From contig JAECRL010000011.1 in NCBI GenBank assembly GCA_016000265.1, positions 1 to 64,000 of the forward strand: a stretch of 64,000 bases of DNA. Reading direction: 5' to 3'. This DNA is from Burkholderiales bacterium. Lineage in GTDB: Bacteria; Pseudomonadota; Gammaproteobacteria; Burkholderiales; Burkholderiaceae_C. Shown in pieces: positions 8,623 to 17,949 of the stretch. Within the stretch, counting starts at the first letter, position 1. Each line of letters begins with the position of its first letter. The notes below the pieces were generated by a model. It searched no databases. It was not told the DNA's origin and worked only from the letters and a program-made list of their open reading frames with translations. The position numbers and the translations under genes were made by a program.

Positions 8623-8650
8623 GGTGAGGTCTTTCGCGTTTGGCTGGCGA

Positions 8651-10360
8651 TCAAGCGGCTTTGGCCGTCGTGCGGCGCACCGCGTTGGCGGCCGCCTTGA
8701 ACGGCTCGATGCCCACGCGCTTGACGGTGTCGATGAACTTCTCATTCGCGGCACGCTGGCCGCGGTAGGTCTCGATCACGGCCTCGATCACGTCGGTGAC
8801 CTCGTCGGCCGAGAACGACGGGCCGATGACCTTGCCGGCGACCGCGGCGGGCGCGTGGTTGGAGCCGTCCGAGCCGCCCAGCGTCACCTGGTACCACTCG
8901 GTGCCGTCCTTGTCCACGCCCAGGATGCCGATGTGGCCGCTGTGGTGGTGGCCGCAGGAGTTGATGCAGCCGGAGATGTGCAGGTCGATGTCGCCGATGT
9001 CGTGGAGCTCGTCGAGGTCCTGGTAGCGGGCGATCAGGTCGTTGGCAATCGGGATGGAGCGCGCATTGGCCAGGGCGCAGAAGTCGCCGCCGGGGCAGGC
9101 GATCATGTCCGAGAGCAGGCCGATGTTGGGTGAGGCGAAGCTGTTGGCCTTGGCGGCCTTCCACAAGGCGAAGAGGTCTTCTTCGCGCACGAAGGGCAGC
9201 AGCACGTTCTGGTCGTGGGTCACGCGCAGCTCGCCGCAGCTGAACTGGTCGGCCATGTCGGCGATGGCGTCCATCTGTGCGTCGGTGGCGTCACCCGGGG
9301 CCTGGCCCACGCGCTTGACCGACAGCTGCACGTTCTTGTAGCCCGCCACCTTGTGGCCGACCACGTTGCGCTCCAGCCAGCGGGCGAATTGCTGCTGGTC
9401 GGCGTCGGAGGCGTCGGCGGGCAGGCCATTGCCGGTGGGGGTGTGTGGCTGGACCGATGCGGGGTAGGCGAAGCCTGCGTTGACGCGGTCGAATTCGGCC
9501 TGCGGGATCAGGTGGGCGGCGCCATCCGCATCGCGCGTGAGGATGTTGTTGAACTCCTCGTTGACCTGGTCGAAGAACTTCTGGCCCTCGGCCTTGACCA
9601 GGATCTTGATGCGCGCCTTGTACATGTTGTCGCGGCGGCCGTAGCGGTTGTAGACGCGCACGATGGCCTCGATGTAGACGAGGATCTGTTGCCAGGGCAC
9701 GAAGGCGTTGATCTCGGTGCCGGTGATGGGCGTGCGGCCCATGCCGCCACCCACCAGCACCTTGAAGCCGATGTCACCCGCGTCGTTCTTGATCAGGTGC
9801 AGGCCGATGTCGTGCCAGGCCACCGCGGCGCGATCTTCCCGGGCGCCGCTGACGGCGATCTTGAACTTGCGCGGCAGGAAAGCGAACTCGGGGTGCAGGG
9901 TGGACCACTGGCGCAGCACCTCGCAGTAGGGGCGGGCGTCGATGATTTCGTCGGGGGCGGTGCCCACCATGGCGTCGGCCGTGATGTTGCGGATGCAGTT
10001 GCCCGAGGTCTGGATGCCGTGCATGTTGACTTCGGCCAGCAGGTCCATCACGTCGGCGGCCTGGCTCAGTGGGATCCAGTTGTACTGGACGTTCTGGCGC
10101 GTGGTGAAGTGGGCGTAGCCGCGGTCGTGCTCGCGGGCGATGCGCGCCAGCTGGCGAATCTGCTTGCTGGAGAGCTCGCCATACGGGACGGCCACGCGCA
10201 GCATCGGGGCGTGGCGCTGCACGTACCAACCGTTTTGCAGGCGCAGCGGGCGGAATTCCTCGTCGCCGAGCTTGCCGGCGAGGTTGCGTTCAAGCTGGTC
10301 GCGGAATTGAGCAGCGCGCTGGCGGACAAACTGTTTGTCGAATTCGGAATATTGATACAT
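8651..10360 (-). CDS. cysI: assimilatory sulfite reductase hemoprotein (nitrite/sulfite reductase family)
   Basis: A 569-residue siroheme/4Fe-4S enzyme reducing sulfite to sulfide with six electrons. Two ferredoxin-like half domains are visible. The cluster and siroheme ligands lie in CPGGDFC (C-x5-C) and GCINSCGHH (C-x3-C) in the C-terminal half, and basic residues in the N-terminal half (for instance FTTRQNVQ) contact siroheme. No flavoprotein subunit gene cysJ is present nearby, so electrons must come from another donor. The fdxA and ferredoxin reductase genes at the end of the same-strand series are candidates. The start at 10360 is preceded by a purine-rich site, and the gap to the upstream permease gene is 65 nt. 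Confidence 0.94.
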   Translation of the reverse strand: MYQYSEFDKQFVRQRAAQFRDQLERNLAGKLGDEEFRPLRLQNGWYVQRHAPMLRVAVPYGELSSKQIRQLARIAREHDRGYAHFTTRQNVQYNWIPLSQAADVMDLLAEVNMHGIQTSGNCIRNITADAMVGTAPDEIIDARPYCEVLRQWSTLHPEFAFLPRKFKIAVSGAREDRAAVAWHDIGLHLIKNDAGDIGFKVLVGGGMGRTPITGTEINAFVPWQQILVYIEAIVRVYNRYGRRDNMYKARIKILVKAEGQKFFDQVNEEFNNILTRDADGAAHLIPQAEFDRVNAGFAYPASVQPHTPTGNGLPADASDADQQQFARWLERNVVGHKVAGYKNVQLSVKRVGQAPGDATDAQMDAIADMADQFSCGELRVTHDQNVLLPFVREEDLFALWKAAKANSFASPNIGLLSDMIACPGGDFCALANARSIPIANDLIARYQDLDELHDIGDIDLHISGCINSCGHHHSGHIGILGVDKDGTEWYQVTLGGSDGSNHAPAAVAGKVIGPSFSADEVTDVIEAVIETYRGQRAANEKFIDTVKRVGIEPFKAAANAVRRTTAKAA

Positions 10361-10425
10361 GGTGCGCAGCGAGAGAGAATGAATATGGGGTGCGCGGTGA
10401 TGGGTGGCGCGCAGGATGGTTCAGG

Positions 10426-11400
10426 TCAGCCGAGAGCCCGGTGCAGATTGTAGAGGCTGATGCAGGAGATGACGCCGCCCACGAGCATCAACAGGGTCTT
10501 GGTGTTGAGGCGGCGCGTGAGGAAGGCCGCAAAGGGCGCAGCAAACAGGCCGCCGACGACCAGGCCGGCCACGGTGGGCCAGGGGCCTTCTTCCACCAGG
10601 CCGGCGAACACCGCGGCGCTGGTGAACGTCAGGAAGAATTCCGCCAGATTGACCGAGCCGATCGTGGTGCGAGGGTCTTGCCCGGTGCCCACCAGCGTGG
10701 TGGTCACGACCGGGCCCCAGCCACCGCCGCCCACGGCGTCGACGAAGCCGCCAAACAAGCCCAGTTTGGCCACGTGTTTGGGGGTTTCCTTGCGCGGGGT
10801 GATTTTCTTGAATACCTTGCTGACAATATAGAGACCCATCAGGAAAAGGTAGGCGGAAACCACCGGCTTGATGATGCTCGAATCCACGCTGGAAACCACC
10901 CAGGCGCCGGCGCTGGCGCCCAGGATGCCGGGAATGAGCAGGCGCAGAAAAAGGGATCTGTTGACGTTGCCCAATTTGACATGGGAAATACCTGAAACCC
11001 CCGTGGTGAAAACCTCGGCGATGTGCACGCTGGCCGAGGCAACGGCCGGTGACGACCCGGTTGCCAGCAAAAATGACGTGGAGGTGATGCCGTAGGCCAT
11101 GCCCAACGCGCCATCCACCGTCTGCGCCAGCAGGCCAACCAGGACGGCTTTCCAGAAAGCGTCACCGGTGACGGTCTCCATGATGAGCTCCATGCCCGTC
11201 TGTTGATGCTGCCCGTTGAACAGCTTGGACCCCAGGTAGACCACCACCCCGATCAGCATGAAACCCACCGCCCACACGGCGATGCGCAGCACAGGGTGGT
11301 CGGACGGGTGGCTGACGTCGTCTTCAACGGGGGGCAGACCCAGGGCCGTGTGCTCCGCGTTGATCGCGTTGTCGGTGAGGTCGAGGTTGCGGATCTTCAT
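10426..11400 (-). CDS. TauE/SafE family sulfite exporter-like permease
   Basis: A 324-residue integral membrane protein of the TauE/SafE family. After a polar N-terminus of about 45 residues come roughly eight hydrophobic segments, with the repeated glycine-rich pattern typical of this family (for example GGGGWGPVVTTTLVG). It is the first gene of the minus-strand sulfur-assimilation series. A role in moving sulfite or another sulfur anion across the inner membrane therefore fits, though direction and substrate are not visible. The ATG at 11400 is used; an upstream in-frame ATG at 11460 would add 20 residues without a better ribosome site. Confidence 0.85.
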   Translation of the reverse strand: MKIRNLDLTDNAINAEHTALGLPPVEDDVSHPSDHPVLRIAVWAVGFMLIGVVVYLGSKLFNGQHQQTGMELIMETVTGDAFWKAVLVGLLAQTVDGALGMAYGITSTSFLLATGSSPAVASASVHIAEVFTTGVSGISHVKLGNVNRSLFLRLLIPGILGASAGAWVVSSVDSSIIKPVVSAYLFLMGLYIVSKVFKKITPRKETPKHVAKLGLFGGFVDAVGGGGWGPVVTTTLVGTGQDPRTTIGSVNLAEFFLTFTSAAVFAGLVEEGPWPTVAGLVVGGLFAAPFAAFLTRRLNTKTLLMLVGGVISCISLYNLHRALG

Positions 11401-11486
11401 GGGGGCCGGAAAAACGTGGGCAGGCGACGTGACAATCGGGGAAGCGTGGATGCTACCCACCGTTTATATACATGAGAAGAACTTTT

Positions 11487-12443
11487 ATGGAAGTTGTTTA
11501 TAGCTGTTTTGCATATGGAGGGCGGGCCCGTTCCTGGCGCCTGCTCCTGGGTGGGGTCGTGCTGTCCTGCCTGAGCGCATGCAGCAGCCTGCTCAACGAG
11601 CCCGCACCGGCGGTGCCCACGCCCGTGGTGCCGGCGCCCCAGGTGGTCGCGCCCAAGCCGCCCTTGAAGGCGCCGCGCATCGGCCTGGCCCTGGGTGGCG
11701 GCGCGGCGCGTGGCTTTGCCCACATCGGCGTGCTTCAGGTGCTGGAAGAGCATGGCATCAAGCCCGACCTGGTGGTGGGCACCTCCGCCGGCAGCGTCGT
11801 GGCGGCCCTCTACGCCTCGGGCAAGACCCCGGCCGAGTTGCACACCATGGCCATGACGCTCGATGAGTCCAGCATCACCGATTGGGTCTTCCCGGGGCGC
11901 TCCCTCCTCAAAGGCGAGGCGCTGGCCCGGTTCATCCGAACCCAGACCGGCGGCAAGCCGATCGAGTCCATGCGCTTGCCCCTGGGCATCGTCGCGGCCG
12001 ACCTGCAAAGCGGCCAACCCATCCTGTTCCGGCGCGGTGACCCTGGCGTGGCGGTGCGGGCGTCCAGCGCGGTGCCGGCGGTGTTCGAGCCGGTCAAGAT
12101 GGGCGGGCGCGAGTACATCGATGGCGGGGCCGTGTCGCCCGTGCCCGTGCGGTTTGCCCGGCAGATGGGCGCCGATGTGATCATCGCCGTTGACATTTCG
12201 GCCATCCCGCAGGGGCAGTCCACCCGCGGCGCGGTCGACATCCTGCTGCAGACCTTCAACATCATGGGACACGCCATCAGCCAGCACGAGCTGTCTGATG
12301 CCGATGTGGTCATGCGACCCAAGCTGGAGGGCGTGGGCAGCGCGGACTTCGGCTCGCGCCGCCTGTCCATCCTCGCCGGGAGGGAGGCGGCGCTGTCGGT
12401 CCTGCCGCAGCTCAAGGAACGCCTCGTCTCGCGCGTGCGCTGA
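11487..12443 (+). CDS. patatin-like phospholipase lipoprotein (RssA-like)
   Basis: A serine acyl hydrolase of the patatin family, 318 residues from the ATG at 11487. That start is preceded by GAGAAG at 7 nt; the in-frame ATG at 11472 has no ribosome site. A lipoprotein signal (basic GGRARSWR, hydrophobic core, LSAC lipobox) suggests attachment to a membrane. Catalytic elements are clear: the oxyanion-hole GGGAARGFAHIG, the nucleophile elbow GTSAGS, and the dyad Asp in YIDGG. A Pro/Ala/Val-rich linker separates the lipobox from the catalytic domain. Substrate is unknown, presumably a phospholipid or acyl ester. Confidence 0.9.
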   Translation: MEVVYSCFAYGGRARSWRLLLGGVVLSCLSACSSLLNEPAPAVPTPVVPAPQVVAPKPPLKAPRIGLALGGGAARGFAHIGVLQVLEEHGIKPDLVVGTSAGSVVAALYASGKTPAELHTMAMTLDESSITDWVFPGRSLLKGEALARFIRTQTGGKPIESMRLPLGIVAADLQSGQPILFRRGDPGVAVRASSAVPAVFEPVKMGGREYIDGGAVSPVPVRFARQMGADVIIAVDISAIPQGQSTRGAVDILLQTFNIMGHAISQHELSDADVVMRPKLEGVGSADFGSRRLSILAGREAALSVLPQLKERLVSRVR

Positions 12444-12482
12444 GACGGGGGTTGAGGCGGAGCGCTGGCCTCTGCAGGGTGG

Positions 12483-13007
12483 TCAGCGCGGGCTGCCGAA
12501 TGGCGCGCCGGTCAGTTTGCTGCCCGTGCCCAGGCCGCGCTTCTTGAACCATCCGGTGTTCATCTCCAGCACCATCCGCACCGGCTTGGCCGAGCAGTGT
12601 GACTCCAGGGTCTGAGGCTTCATCTCGTCGACGTTCACGATCGTGCCGTCATCGGCCACGAACGCGATCGACAGCGGGATCAGCGTGTTCTTCATCCAGA
12701 AGCACTGCGTGCCCGGGCGCTCGAAGATGAACAGCATGCCCTCGTTGGCGCCCATGCTGGTGCGGTGCATCAGCCCGATGGTGTGCTCCTGGGGGGTCGA
12801 GGCCACCTCTGCGACGATGTTGTGCATGCCGGCACCCAGCGGGGTGGTGCGCAACTTCTGGGGTGCATCCTGGGCACAAGCCAGCCCGGTGGCCAGCGCC
12901 GCGAACAGCGCACCGGCCGCCATGAGCGCAGATTGCCGCCACCCGTGGCCGACGCCTGAGGGGGGGCGGGGGGTGCTTTGATTGACAATGCCCGTCTTCG
13001 TCATCAT
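12483..13007 (-). CDS. DUF192 (UPF0127) secreted protein
   Basis: A 174-residue protein with an N-terminal signal sequence (hydrophobic segment about residues 29-45, ending in LACAQ) followed by a complete DUF192 domain. Family marks are HTIGLMHRTSMGANEGMLF, the FWMKNTLIPLSIAF block and the late VLEMNTGWF stretch. The start is ATGATG behind AAGAAGCGAG. It lies convergent with the patatin gene and divergent from ccoI. The molecular function of the family is not established. Export to the periplasm is inferred from the signal peptide. Confidence 0.88.
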   Translation of the reverse strand: MMTKTGIVNQSTPRPPSGVGHGWRQSALMAAGALFAALATGLACAQDAPQKLRTTPLGAGMHNIVAEVASTPQEHTIGLMHRTSMGANEGMLFIFERPGTQCFWMKNTLIPLSIAFVADDGTIVNVDEMKPQTLESHCSAKPVRMVLEMNTGWFKKRGLGTGSKLTGAPFGSPR

Positions 13008-13105
13008 CTCGCTTCTTTGATTCGATCTGGTTCGCGCCCTGGGTGCCCAAACGCATGCCCGCGTGGAGGGGGGAACCCGTCGAACTCGACTGTAGCAGTC
13101 CTCGC

Positions 13106-15493
13106 ATGAACGCCCCTGATCCCCTCGTGCCCTTGCCCGAACTCACGCCCGCACAGGCCGCCGGACTCGATGACCCCGACCTGCTGGCCCAGTGCGTGGT
13201 GGAGTGGCCCACGGGCTCCTTGCGGCGCATCGGGCTGGGCATTTCGGGCATGTACTGCGCGGCGTGCTCCATCGCCATCGAAGACGCCTTGCTCAAGGTG
13301 CCCGGGGTCAGCGAGGTGCAGGTTCAGGCGGCGTCCCAGCGCGCGCGCATCCTGCTGGATCCGGCCCGAGTCAACCTCTCCGAGGTGGTCGAGGCCGTGC
13401 AGCGCGTGGGCTACCGGGCCTGGCCGGATGCCGCCGCCCGCGCTGGTCACGAGCGCCTGCGGGAGCGCCGCGTGCTGCTGTGGCGCCTCTCTGTGGCGGC
13501 GTTTTGCATGATGCAGGTCATGATGATCGCCTGGCCCCAGTACGTGGCCGGCCAGGATGAGATTCCCCCCGACATCTGGCGCCTCATGAACTGGGCCAAC
13601 TGGGTGCTGAGCCTGCCCGTCATGCTGTTTTCATGCGGGCCCTTCTTCACCGGCGCCTGGCGCGCGGCTCGGCAGGGGCGCATCGCCATGGACACACCCG
13701 TGGCCATCGGCATCCTCGCCACCTTCATCGTCAGCACCGGCGTGGCGTTCGGGCAGACCGAGGTGTTTGGCGACGAGGCCTTTTTCGACTCCCTGACCAT
13801 GTTCGTGACCTTCCTGCTGGCGGGGCGATGGCTGGAGAGCCGAGCGCGTGAGCGCGTCACCCAGTCCCTGGAGGCGCTTTGCGTGCGCCTGCCCGAAGCC
13901 GTCGAGCGTGCCGTCGACCCCGAAGAGGTCGACCTCATGGCGGCGGCGGTCGAGTCCGTGGCGCTGTCTTCCTTGCGTCATGGCGACCGGGTTCGCGTGG
14001 CCGTCGGACAGGCCTTTCCCGCCGACGGGCAGGTCCTGGCCGGGCACACCGAGGTCGACGAGTCCCTGCTCACCGGTGAGTCCCGCGCCGTGCCCCGCGC
14101 ACCTGGGCAGGTCATCGTGGCGGGCAGCCTGAACCTCGGCGCCCCGGTTTGGGTGTCGGTCGAACGGCTGGGGCCCGACACCCGCTACCAGCAGATCGTC
14201 TCCCTGGTGCAGCAAGCCATGACCGAAAAGCCTGGCTGGATGCGCGCCGCCGACCGCGTCGCGGGGCCCTTCCTGTGGGGGGTGCTGGCGCTGGCGGCCT
14301 TGGGTGCGCTCGCCTGGCAATGGATCGACCCGTCCCGCTCGGTCTGGGTGGCCGTGTCCGTGCTCATCGTCACCTGCCCGTGCGCGCTGTCCCTGGCCGC
14401 ACCGTCGGCGCTGTTGTCCGCGGCGGGCGCCATGGCGCGACGGGGGGTGCTCGTGCGCCGCCTCGACGCGCTGGAAGCGTTGTCCACCATCCGCCAGGTC
14501 TTCTTTGACAAGACCGGCACGCTCACGGAAAGCGAATTGAGCGTCGTGAGCCTGCGCACCGCCACCGGGCGTCACGACCCTCGGCAGGCCTTGAGCGGGG
14601 CGCCCGCCGAAGCGTGGCAAACCGCGACCTCCCTGGCTGCGCAGTCGCATCACCCGGTCTCGCGTTCCATCGTCCAGGCGGCCCGCGTCCAAAACGACGC
14701 GTGGGCCCCCAGCACCTGGGTGAGCGTCAACGAGTTCGCAGGCAAGGGCGTCGAAGCCCGAGACGGCTCGGGCCTGGTCTGGCGGCTCGGTCGGCGCGAC
14801 TGGGTCCTGCAAGGGCAGGGACGTGATCTGCTGTCGGGCTGGTTCGATGCCGACGCGCCTCGCGTCTGGTTGGCCTCGCGCGACGAAAGCGGGGCCTGCC
14901 AGCCAGGCTCGGTCATGGGGTTGGTGCTCGACGAGGTGTTTCGCCCCGAGGCGGCGCCCGCGCTGCACCAATTGAATGCACTGGGGTGCCAGTCCGCCTT
15001 GTTGTCTGGAGACCACACTGACCGCGTGGTTGCTGCCTCGCTGGCCCTGGGCCCCCGCGGTGAGTTGCCCGTGGCCGCGGCCCAGGCCGCGCCCGAGGAC
15101 AAACTCCGCATCGTCTCCGAGGCCCAACAGGCCGGTGGGCACGTGGCCGTCGTGGGCGACGGCATCAACGACGCCCCGGTCCTGGCCAAAGCCGACGTGT
15201 CGATTGCCCTGGACCAAGGCGCTGCACTGGCTCAGTCCCAGGCGGACCTGATCATCTTGAACGGCCGCCTGACCGGTTTGCCTGAGGCGATCATGCACAG
15301 CCGGCGTGCCATGCGCGTCGTTCGGCAAAACCTGGCCTGGGCGGCGATCTACAATTTCAGCTGCATCCCCCTGGCACTGATGGGCCTGCTGCCGCCTTGG
15401 GCGGCCGGTCTCGGCATGGCGCTGAGCTCGCTCGGCGTCGTGCTCAATTCCCTGAGACTGGGCCCCGCATCATGGAAATCCTCTTTGTCCTGA
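13106..15493 (+). CDS. ccoI: copper-translocating P1B-type ATPase for cbb3 oxidase assembly
   Basis: A 795-residue heavy-metal P-type ATPase of the CcoI/FixI type, which exports copper to the periplasm for delivery to the CuB site of cytochrome cbb3. An N-terminal HMA domain carries CAAC (residues 51-54). Membrane helices flank the metal-binding CPC (424-426). The phosphorylated Asp is D468 in DKTGTLT. SHHPVS and GDGINDAP complete the ATP-binding and hinge motifs. The ATG at 13106 precedes the HMA domain by about 40 residues. The 3' end overlaps ccoS by 22 nt, and the cbb3 structural genes follow, which supports the assembly role. Confidence 0.95.
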   Translation: MNAPDPLVPLPELTPAQAAGLDDPDLLAQCVVEWPTGSLRRIGLGISGMYCAACSIAIEDALLKVPGVSEVQVQAASQRARILLDPARVNLSEVVEAVQRVGYRAWPDAAARAGHERLRERRVLLWRLSVAAFCMMQVMMIAWPQYVAGQDEIPPDIWRLMNWANWVLSLPVMLFSCGPFFTGAWRAARQGRIAMDTPVAIGILATFIVSTGVAFGQTEVFGDEAFFDSLTMFVTFLLAGRWLESRARERVTQSLEALCVRLPEAVERAVDPEEVDLMAAAVESVALSSLRHGDRVRVAVGQAFPADGQVLAGHTEVDESLLTGESRAVPRAPGQVIVAGSLNLGAPVWVSVERLGPDTRYQQIVSLVQQAMTEKPGWMRAADRVAGPFLWGVLALAALGALAWQWIDPSRSVWVAVSVLIVTCPCALSLAAPSALLSAAGAMARRGVLVRRLDALEALSTIRQVFFDKTGTLTESELSVVSLRTATGRHDPRQALSGAPAEAWQTATSLAAQSHHPVSRSIVQAARVQNDAWAPSTWVSVNEFAGKGVEARDGSGLVWRLGRRDWVLQGQGRDLLSGWFDADAPRVWLASRDESGACQPGSVMGLVLDEVFRPEAAPALHQLNALGCQSALLSGDHTDRVVAASLALGPRGELPVAAAQAAPEDKLRIVSEAQQAGGHVAVVGDGINDAPVLAKADVSIALDQGAALAQSQADLIILNGRLTGLPEAIMHSRRAMRVVRQNLAWAAIYNFSCIPLALMGLLPPWAAGLGMALSSLGVVLNSLRLGPASWKSSLS

Positions 15494-15648
15494 TTCCCGT
15501 GTCAGTTCTGCTCGTGCTGGCAATTCTGGCCATCCTGGGCTGGGCGGTCCACAGCGGGCAGTTTGAAGACATCGACGCCGAAGGGCATCGGATTCTTCAA
15601 GGGGGAGACGCGAATGAACAGGATAACGTTGAGCGGCATCAAAAATAG
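15472..15648 (+). CDS. ccoS: cbb3 oxidase maturation protein CcoS
   Basis: A 58-residue protein with one N-terminal membrane helix (MEILFVLIPVSVLLVLAIL) and a short polar tail that contains the family pattern WAVHSGQFEDIDAEGHRIL. CcoS is needed for cofactor insertion into cytochrome cbb3. The ATG lies inside the end of ccoI (22 nt overlap), so the two are translationally coupled. The last codons contain an FNR-type box that serves the next gene. Confidence 0.93.
   Translation: MEILFVLIPVSVLLVLAILAILGWAVHSGQFEDIDAEGHRILQGGDANEQDNVERHQK
15629..15642 (+). promoter_or_regulatory. FNR-type box upstream of ccoN
   Basis: TTGAGCGGCATCAA matches the FNR half-site pattern TTGA-N6-TCAA, with one deviation from the full TTGAT-N4-ATCAA consensus. 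It overlaps the end of ccoS. Its centre lies about 41 nt upstream of the start predicted from the -10-like element at 15664-15669, the class II activator position. This predicts oxygen-sensitive induction of ccoNOQP by the FNR protein encoded at 21224-22054. Confidence 0.72.
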
Positions 15649-15663
15649 CTAATGGTTTGCCCT

Positions 15664-15669
15664 CACAAT
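15664..15669 (+). promoter_or_regulatory. candidate -10 element of the ccoNOQP promoter
   Basis: CACAAT matches four of six positions of TATAAT and lies 21 nt downstream of the FNR box. There is no good -35 hexamer, as expected for a promoter that depends on a class II activator. The ccoN ribosome site AGGAGA follows at about 15684. Confidence 0.4.
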
Positions 15670-15696
15670 TCAGGCTGTAACTTAGGAGAACTAGAG

Positions 15697-17136
15697 ATGG
15701 CAACCACCCACTCTGCCACGTACAACGACACCGTTGTCCGGCAGTTCGCCATTGCCGCAGTGATCTGGGGCGTCGTCGGCATGGCCGCAGGCGTCCTGAT
15801 CGCGTCGCAACTGGCCTGGCCGGAACTGAACTTTGGCATCCCCTGGCTGACCTACGGTCGCCTGCGTCCCCTGCACACCAATGCGGTGATTTTCGCGTTC
15901 GGCGGCTGCGCCCTGTTCGCCACCTCGTATCACGTTGTGCAACGCACGTGCCAGACCCGCCTGTTCGCCGGTCCCCTCGCCTCGTTCACGTTCTGGGGTT
16001 GGCAGCTGGTCATCCTGGCGGCCGCCATCTCTCTGCCCCTGGGCTACACCAGCGGCAAGGAATACGCCGAACTCGAGTGGCCGATCGACATCCTGATCGC
16101 CGTCGTCTGGGTTTCCTATGCCATCGTGTTCTTCGGCACCATCGGCACCCGCAAGATTCGCCACATTTACGTGGCCAACTGGTTCTACGGCGCCTTCATC
16201 ATCGCCGTGGCCCTGCTGCACATCGTCAACAGCGCCGCCGTGCCCGTGGGCCTGACCAAGTCCTACTCGGTCTACGCCGGCGTCCAGGACGCGATGGTGC
16301 AATGGTGGTACGGCCACAATGCCGTGGGCTTCTTCCTGACCGCGGGCTTCCTGGGCATGATGTATTACTACATCCCCAAGCAGGCCGGCATGCCCGTGTA
16401 CTCGTATCGCCTGTCGATCGTGCACTTCTGGGCCCTGATCTTCACTTACATGTGGGCGGGTCCTCACCACCTGCACTACACCGCTCTGCCTGACTGGACG
16501 CAATCGGTCGGCATGGTGTTCTCGCTGATCCTGCTTGCACCATCGTGGGGCGGCATGATCAACGGCATCATGACCCTGTCGGGTGCCTGGTACAAGCTGC
16601 GCGACGACGCCATCCTGAAGTTCCTGATCGTGGCCCTGTCGTTCTACGGCATGTCCACCTTCGAAGGTCCGATGATGTCCATCAAGACCGTGAACTCGCT
16701 GTCGCACTACACCGACTGGACCGTGGGCCACGTGCACTCCGGCGCCCTCGGCTGGGTGGGCCTGATCTCCATGGGCTCGCTGTACTACCTGATCCCGCGC
16801 ATGTTCGGCCGCACCACGATGTACTCGGTGTCCGCCATTTCCATCCACTTCTGGGCGGCGACCATCGGCATCGTGCTCTACATCGCCGCGATGTGGATCG
16901 CCGGTGTGATGCAGGGCCTGATGTGGCGTGCGGTCAACCCCGACGGCACCCTGGTCTACAGCTTCGTTGAAAGCGTGAAGGCGACCTATCCCTTCTACGT
17001 GATCCGCGTCGCAGGCGGCCTGCTCTACCTGGGCGGCATGATCCTGATGCTGTGGAACACCGTGATGACCGTCATGGCTGGGCGCGCCGTCAACGCCCCC
17101 ATCCCCCAGGGTCACGCTCAGCCGGCTCACGCCTGA
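15697..17136 (+). CDS. ccoN: cytochrome c oxidase cbb3-type subunit I
   Basis: A 479-residue catalytic subunit of the high-affinity terminal oxidase, holding haem b and the haem b3-CuB centre. It is almost entirely hydrophobic, with about twelve membrane helices. Ligand-bearing stretches include [10 protein letters not shown] near residue 60, YGHNAVGFF, and the [10 protein letters not shown] motif with adjacent histidines that ligate CuB. The chosen ATG follows AGGAGA closely; an upstream in-frame ATG at 15652 would precede the promoter start. The gene heads a run of ccoN-O-Q-P with short gaps and has an FNR box just upstream. Confidence 0.97.
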   Translation: MATTHSATYNDTVVRQFAIAAVIWGVVGMAAGVLIASQLAWPELNFGIPWLTYGRLRPLHTNAVIFAFGGCALFATSYHVVQRTCQTRLFAGPLASFTFWGWQLVILAAAISLPLGYTSGKEYAELEWPIDILIAVVWVSYAIVFFGTIGTRKIRHIYVANWFYGAFIIAVALLHIVNSAAVPVGLTKSYSVYAGVQDAMVQWWYGHNAVGFFLTAGFLGMMYYYIPKQAGMPVYSYRLSIVHFWALIFTYMWAGPHHLHYTALPDWTQSVGMVFSLILLAPSWGGMINGIMTLSGAWYKLRDDAILKFLIVALSFYGMSTFEGPMMSIKTVNSLSHYTDWTVGHVHSGALGWVGLISMGSLYYLIPRMFGRTTMYSVSAISIHFWAATIGIVLYIAAMWIAGVMQGLMWRAVNPDGTLVYSFVESVKATYPFYVIRVAGGLLYLGGMILMLWNTVMTVMAGRAVNAPIPQGHAQPAHA

Positions 17137-17155
17137 GCCCCAGAAGGAGAACAAC

Positions 17156-17785
17156 ATGGCTGACAACAACCACAAGCCCAAGCTCTTCTCGCACGAGAAG
17201 ATCGAGACCAGCAACTTCCTGATGATCGTGCTGACGCTGATCGTCGTGTCCTTCGGCGCGCTGGTCGAGATCGTGCCGCTGTTTTTCCAGCACAGCACGA
17301 CCCAGCCGGTCGATGGCCTCAAGCCCTACACCGCCCTGCAACTGGCCGGTCGCGACGTCTACGTGCGTGAAGGCTGCTACGGCTGCCACTCGCAGATGAT
17401 CCGCCCCTTCCGCGCCGAGACCCTGCGCTACGGCCACTACTCCATGGCGGGTGAGTTCGTGTACGACCACCCCTTCCAGTGGGGCTCCAAGCGCACCGGC
17501 CCGGACCTGCACCGCGTGGGTGGCAAGTACTCCGACGAGTGGCACCGCGCCCACCTGTACAACCCGCGTCACGTCGTGCCCGAGTCCAACATGCCCGCCT
17601 ACCCGTGGCTGGAGACCGCCAAGGTCGACGCCCAGGGCATGGCGCCCCGCATGGAAGCCCTGCGCATGGTCGGTGTGCCTTACACGGACGCCGAGATCAA
17701 GGCCGCCGCCGACGAGGTCAAGGACAAGACCGAGATGGAGGCCGTGATCGCTTACCTGCAGGTGCTTGGCACCGCGGTCAAATAA
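17156..17785 (+). CDS. ccoO: cytochrome c oxidase cbb3-type subunit II
   Basis: A 209-residue monohaem cytochrome c subunit anchored by an N-terminal membrane helix (about residues 20-43). The haem motif CYGCH is followed by [10 protein letters not shown], the usual CcoO signature, and a distal methionine lies in the NMPAYPWL stretch. It passes electrons from CcoP to the haem b centres of CcoN. It starts 19 nt after ccoN with an AAGGAGA-type ribosome site. Confidence 0.96.
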   Translation: MADNNHKPKLFSHEKIETSNFLMIVLTLIVVSFGALVEIVPLFFQHSTTQPVDGLKPYTALQLAGRDVYVREGCYGCHSQMIRPFRAETLRYGHYSMAGEFVYDHPFQWGSKRTGPDLHRVGGKYSDEWHRAHLYNPRHVVPESNMPAYPWLETAKVDAQGMAPRMEALRMVGVPYTDAEIKAAADEVKDKTEMEAVIAYLQVLGTAVK

Positions 17786-17797
17786 GGAGCGACGCAC

Positions 17798-17935
17798 ATG
17801 GACGTCATCACGTTGAGAAGCCTTTTCACGGTGGGATGCCTGTGCGTTTTCGTGGGCATCGTGGTGTGGGCGTATTCGCGCCGCAACAAGGCCCAGTTTG
17901 AAGAGGCAGGTCGACTGCCTCTCGCAGAAGATTGA
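17798..17935 (+). CDS. ccoQ: cbb3 oxidase small subunit CcoQ
   Basis: A 45-residue protein reading MDVITLRSLFTVGCLCVFVG onward, with one membrane helix followed by a basic SRRNKAQFEEA segment. That pattern is typical of CcoQ/FixQ. It sits between ccoO and ccoP, 12 nt behind ccoO with an AAGGAG ribosome site. CcoQ stabilises the complex in other bacteria. It is too short for default gene callers but is well supported by position and pattern. Confidence 0.88.
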   Translation: MDVITLRSLFTVGCLCVFVGIVVWAYSRRNKAQFEEAGRLPLAED

Positions 17936-17949
17936 CTGGAGGCTCAGAC

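Noticed and set aside
11397-12287. Minus-strand frame of 296 codons opposite the patatin gene
   Set aside because: Shadow frame; the plus strand has a lipobox and all patatin catalytic motifs.
13631-15328. Minus-strand open frame of 565 codons opposite ccoI
   Set aside because: Shadow of a typical P-type ATPase; His/Gln/Gly-rich without motifs.
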